DNA of 64,000 bases from Synechococcus sp. CS-1329. Its GTDB lineage: Bacteria; Cyanobacteriota; Cyanobacteriia; PCC-6307; Cyanobiaceae. The notes beneath the pieces were generated by a model, which was not told the DNA's origin, made no database searches, and saw only the letters and a list, made by a program, of their open reading frames with translations. Made by a program: the position numbers and the translations under genes. The stretch is from NCBI RefSeq assembly GCF_025128055.1, contig NZ_JAHLYS010000015.1:1-64000 (forward strand), read 5' to 3'. Shown here in pieces: positions 61,799-64,000 of the stretch (position 1 is the stretch's first letter; each line of letters starts with the position of its first letter).

Positions 61799-63038
61799 GC
61801 GACCGGCCCCGCCAGGTCCAGCCGCGGCCGGTGCTGGTTTTCCAGATCGATGCCGGTGCGATCGCGCCGATCACCAGACCACCCAGCCAGGCCAGCCACC
61901 AATGGCGCAGGCCGAGGCCGAAGCGCCAGCGGCTCCAGATCCGCACCGCCAGCTGCAGGGTCACCCCCACCAGGGCTGGCGGCAGCAGGGATGGCCAGGC
62001 CAGCGGCGGCTGCAGGGCCTGCAGTCCCGCCAGCAGCAGCAGCAGCCAGGGGCCACTGAACAGACCCAGCACCAGGGCGCCACTGGAGAGGGTGAGCAGG
62101 GGGTTGCGGTTCAGGCCCAGATGCCAGTTCTTGGTCCAGCCCTCCCAGAGGGCGCTGAAGTTGGGATACATCTCGAGATCGAGAAGCTCGATGCCGAGCA
62201 AGTAGCGCAGGCGTAAGCCCTGCTGCTTGATTGCCCGCGCCAGGGCCAGATCCTCCACCACCTCGCCGGCCAGGGCCCGGTGGCCCCCGATGGCCTCGTA
62301 GCTGGAGCGGCGAAAGAGCATGAACGGACCAGCCGCGAAGGCCGTGTCGTCGTTGGGATCATTGGCGCGGGCGATCGGGAAACCCAGGCCCAGCAGCGCC
62401 ACCACGATCGGTTGCACCACCCATTCCGCCAGGCAGCCGCAGCGGATGCGTGGGGCGAGGGTGAGCAGATCAGCGCCGCTGCGGCGGGCCTCGGCCACGG
62501 CACTGGCCAGGGCCGCCGGCGCCACGGTCACATCGGCATCGATGAACAGCAGCCACTCCGTCGCACTGGGGTCTGGATCGGGAGTGGGGCGCTGGCTCAG
62601 CTGCCGCACCGCTTCACTGCAGGGCCAGTTCTTGCCGCTCCAGGTCTCGCCGGCGGGGCGTGGCCCGCAGCGCAGCACCTCCAGGGGCGGTGACGGGAAG
62701 GCTCCGGTCTTGATCAGCGCCTCCAGCCCCTCGACGGTGCCGTCGCTGGAGTCATCGTCAGCCACGATCAGCCGCCAGTTCATTCCCCCCAGCTCACTGG
62801 CGAGCAGGGCACCCACGCAGCCCTTGATCCTTGTGGCCTCGTTGTAGGCAGGCACGATCACGCTGAGGATGTCGCGACCGTTGGCTTCTCCCTCCCCCTT
62901 CGACGCGCCTGCTGGGGTGGCCCCCAGGCGCGGGGCGCGGCCCATGGTGAGTTCGAGCACCAGCAGCAGCACCAGCAGCCCGAAGGCCGCCAGCCAACCC
63001 GCCAGCAGCAGCAGCTGCAGCACCAGTTCCATGGTCAT
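61785..63038 (-). CDS. family 2 glycosyltransferase, membrane-bound
   Basis: About 417 residues from ATG 63038 (MTMELVLQLLLLAGWL). An N-terminal membrane helix, then the GT-A domain with SVIVPAYNEATRIKGCV, LIVADDDSSDGT, the metal-binding LFIDADVTV and GEVVEDLALA, and three C-terminal helices. It resembles carotenoid or hopanoid-linked glycosyltransferases of cyanobacteria (CruC/CruG-like); the acceptor is not determined. The 3' end overlaps the small peptide gene by 14 bases. Confidence 0.83.
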   Translation of the reverse strand: MTMELVLQLLLLAGWLAAFGLLVLLLVLELTMGRAPRLGATPAGASKGEGEANGRDILSVIVPAYNEATRIKGCVGALLASELGGMNWRLIVADDDSSDGTVEGLEALIKTGAFPSPPLEVLRCGPRPAGETWSGKNWPCSEAVRQLSQRPTPDPDPSATEWLLFIDADVTVAPAALASAVAEARRSGADLLTLAPRIRCGCLAEWVVQPIVVALLGLGFPIARANDPNDDTAFAAGPFMLFRRSSYEAIGGHRALAGEVVEDLALARAIKQQGLRLRYLLGIELLDLEMYPNFSALWEGWTKNWHLGLNRNPLLTLSSGALVLGLFSGPWLLLLLAGLQALQPPLAWPSLLPPALVGVTLQLAVRIWSRWRFGLGLRHWWLAWLGGLVIGAIAPASIWKTSTGRGWTWRGRSLRPY

Positions 63039-63091
63039 CGGTGCTGCCCCAGGGGCGCCCACTCTCGCTGCTCAGGCTGGGCTGCTCCGCT

Positions 63092-64000
63092 TCAGTCTTG
63101 ATCTTCCGCTGTCCTGGCCTCGGCCACCAGCCGCTGCACCCGCTCCAGCACCGACTCGTTGCTCATGCGGTTGTTGAGGCGTTCCACCAGCAGGGGGAAG
63201 GCGAAGGGCCCTGGCCGGGCTGTGCGCTCCAGCAGGCGCTGGGAGCGGCTGAGGCGATCGAGGGCCTGGCGCAGGCGGCCCAGTTCCAGCTGGTCGTCCA
63301 TCACTTCGCGGCGGGCCTGCAGCAGCAGGCGGTTGCCGGGTTCATGGCGACTGAAGACATCAAAGAGCAGAGAGGCGCTGATCTGCAGCTGGCCGCCGCT
63401 TTTGGTCTGGCCCGGGAAGCCGTTCACCACCAGCCCGGCGATCTGGGCGATCGCGCGGAAGCGACGGCGGCAGAGTTCAGAGAGGTTGATCGAAGCCTCC
63501 AGATCGGCTTCGAGTTCGCTCTGATCGAGCAGGGCTTCGCCCCATTCCTCGTAGAGCGCTTCGAAGGGATAGCCGCGGGGTGCCAGCAGCTCGAAGCCGT
63601 AGTCGTTCACCGACACCGTGATCGTGGCCGACTGGAGGCGCGTGAGCCGACCGGCCCAGAGAAAGCCCAGCCCCTCATGCACGAAGCGCCCCTCGAAGGG
63701 GTAAGCGAACAGATGGCTGCCCTCGCGGCTGCGGGTCACCTCCACCAGGAACTGATCCTCCCGCGGCAGTCGCGAGAGGTCGGCCTGGCGGCGCAGCAAC
63801 GGCTCCAGTGCCCGCAGTTCAGGCGTGTCGAGGCGCTGATCGTTGCCGCTGGCTGCCGCTGCAGCGGGGTCGCTGGCCTGGAGCGCGCCGGCACAACGGT
63901 GCACCTCCCGGCGCAGATGACCGCTGAGCAGATCGGAGAGGGCCATCTGGCCCCCGGCCCAGGCGGGCACCGTGCGGCTCTTGCGGCTGCTGGCCTTCAC
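63092..64000 (-). CDS. ligase-associated DEXH-box helicase (Lhr-like), C-terminal part
   Basis: The frame runs in from the right window edge, so only about the last 302 residues are present and the helicase motor is missing. The segment FAYPFEGRFVHEGLGFLWAGRL followed by VNDYGFELL is characteristic of the C-terminal domain of Lhr-like helicases linked to DNA ligase and PdeM. The stop at 63092 lies 54 bases upstream of the glycosyltransferase start. Confidence 0.85.
   Translation of the reverse strand: MKASSRKSRTVPAWAGGQMALSDLLSGHLRREVHRCAGALQASDPAAAAASGNDQRLDTPELRALEPLLRRQADLSRLPREDQFLVEVTRSREGSHLFAYPFEGRFVHEGLGFLWAGRLTRLQSATITVSVNDYGFELLAPRGYPFEALYEEWGEALLDQSELEADLEASINLSELCRRRFRAIAQIAGLVVNGFPGQTKSGGQLQISASLLFDVFSRHEPGNRLLLQARREVMDDQLELGRLRQALDRLSRSQRLLERTARPGPFAFPLLVERLNNRMSNESVLERVQRLVAEARTAEDQD

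Noticed and set aside
1-64000. CRISPR arrays, rRNA and tRNA genes
   Set aside because: Reading the intergenic stretches, I found no regularly spaced direct repeats, no rRNA-like sequence and no cloverleaf with a GTTC-type arm. A covariance search would be needed to exclude them fully.

Overview
The window reads as chromosome of a high-GC picocyanobacterium of the Synechococcus/Cyanobium type. The evidence is acsF (chlorophyll synthesis), psb30 (photosystem II), ycf20 and ycf55 homologues, a thylakoid photosystem I accumulation factor, a D-glycerate 3-kinase, and a phosphoribulokinase of the short form that I associate with alpha-cyanobacteria. Genes are densely packed, many overlap by the ATGA/GTGA type, and nearly all the DNA is GC-rich. 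I see no rRNA, tRNA or CRISPR array.

Layout. 1-2061 is a visibly AT-rich foreign patch: the 5' end of an IS5-family element has inserted at CTAG in a response-regulator gene next to its sensor kinase. 2.1-12.7 kb carries hypotheticals, an ATPase-WYL regulator, a broken ABC1/UbiB kinase gene, fmt, the tldD-pmbA pair and acsF. 12.7-21.9 kb carries ubiX, an RNase R-like protein without the catalytic aspartates, two half-size GDT1 manganese transporters with a YkgJ protein, psb30, recJ, and a HAD phosphatase-ycf20-glycerate kinase cluster. 21.9-31 kb carries rpmF/ftsH, a cupin, thrC with a MoaD-like protein, a large UPF0182 membrane protein and fba. 31-43 kb is one long leftward run (oxidoreductase, accD, pilD, prk, leuB, lpxD, proB, yqeG, ruvX and others), followed by rightward phoH.

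44.6-49.4 kb is the accessory highlight: a small chromosomal integron. It has an IntI integrase with its family-specific insertion, a candidate attI, two clear attC sites and one degenerate attC. The cassettes, all on the minus strand, carry a secreted unknown protein, a HigBA-type and a HicBA toxin-antitoxin pair, and probably a methyltransferase. The array lies on the 3' side of intI and in the same orientation, which is the reverse of the classical layout.

49.4-64 kb returns to housekeeping genes: fumC, ycf55-like, a Fur-family regulator, a Trp-rich domain running in frame into HisA, coq4, an epimerase, pgsA, a CBS protein, the pdeM nuclease, a GST, an NtrC-like AAA domain fused to a membrane polyferredoxin, small proteins, a glycosyltransferase, and the C-terminal part of an Lhr-like helicase of the pdeM system.
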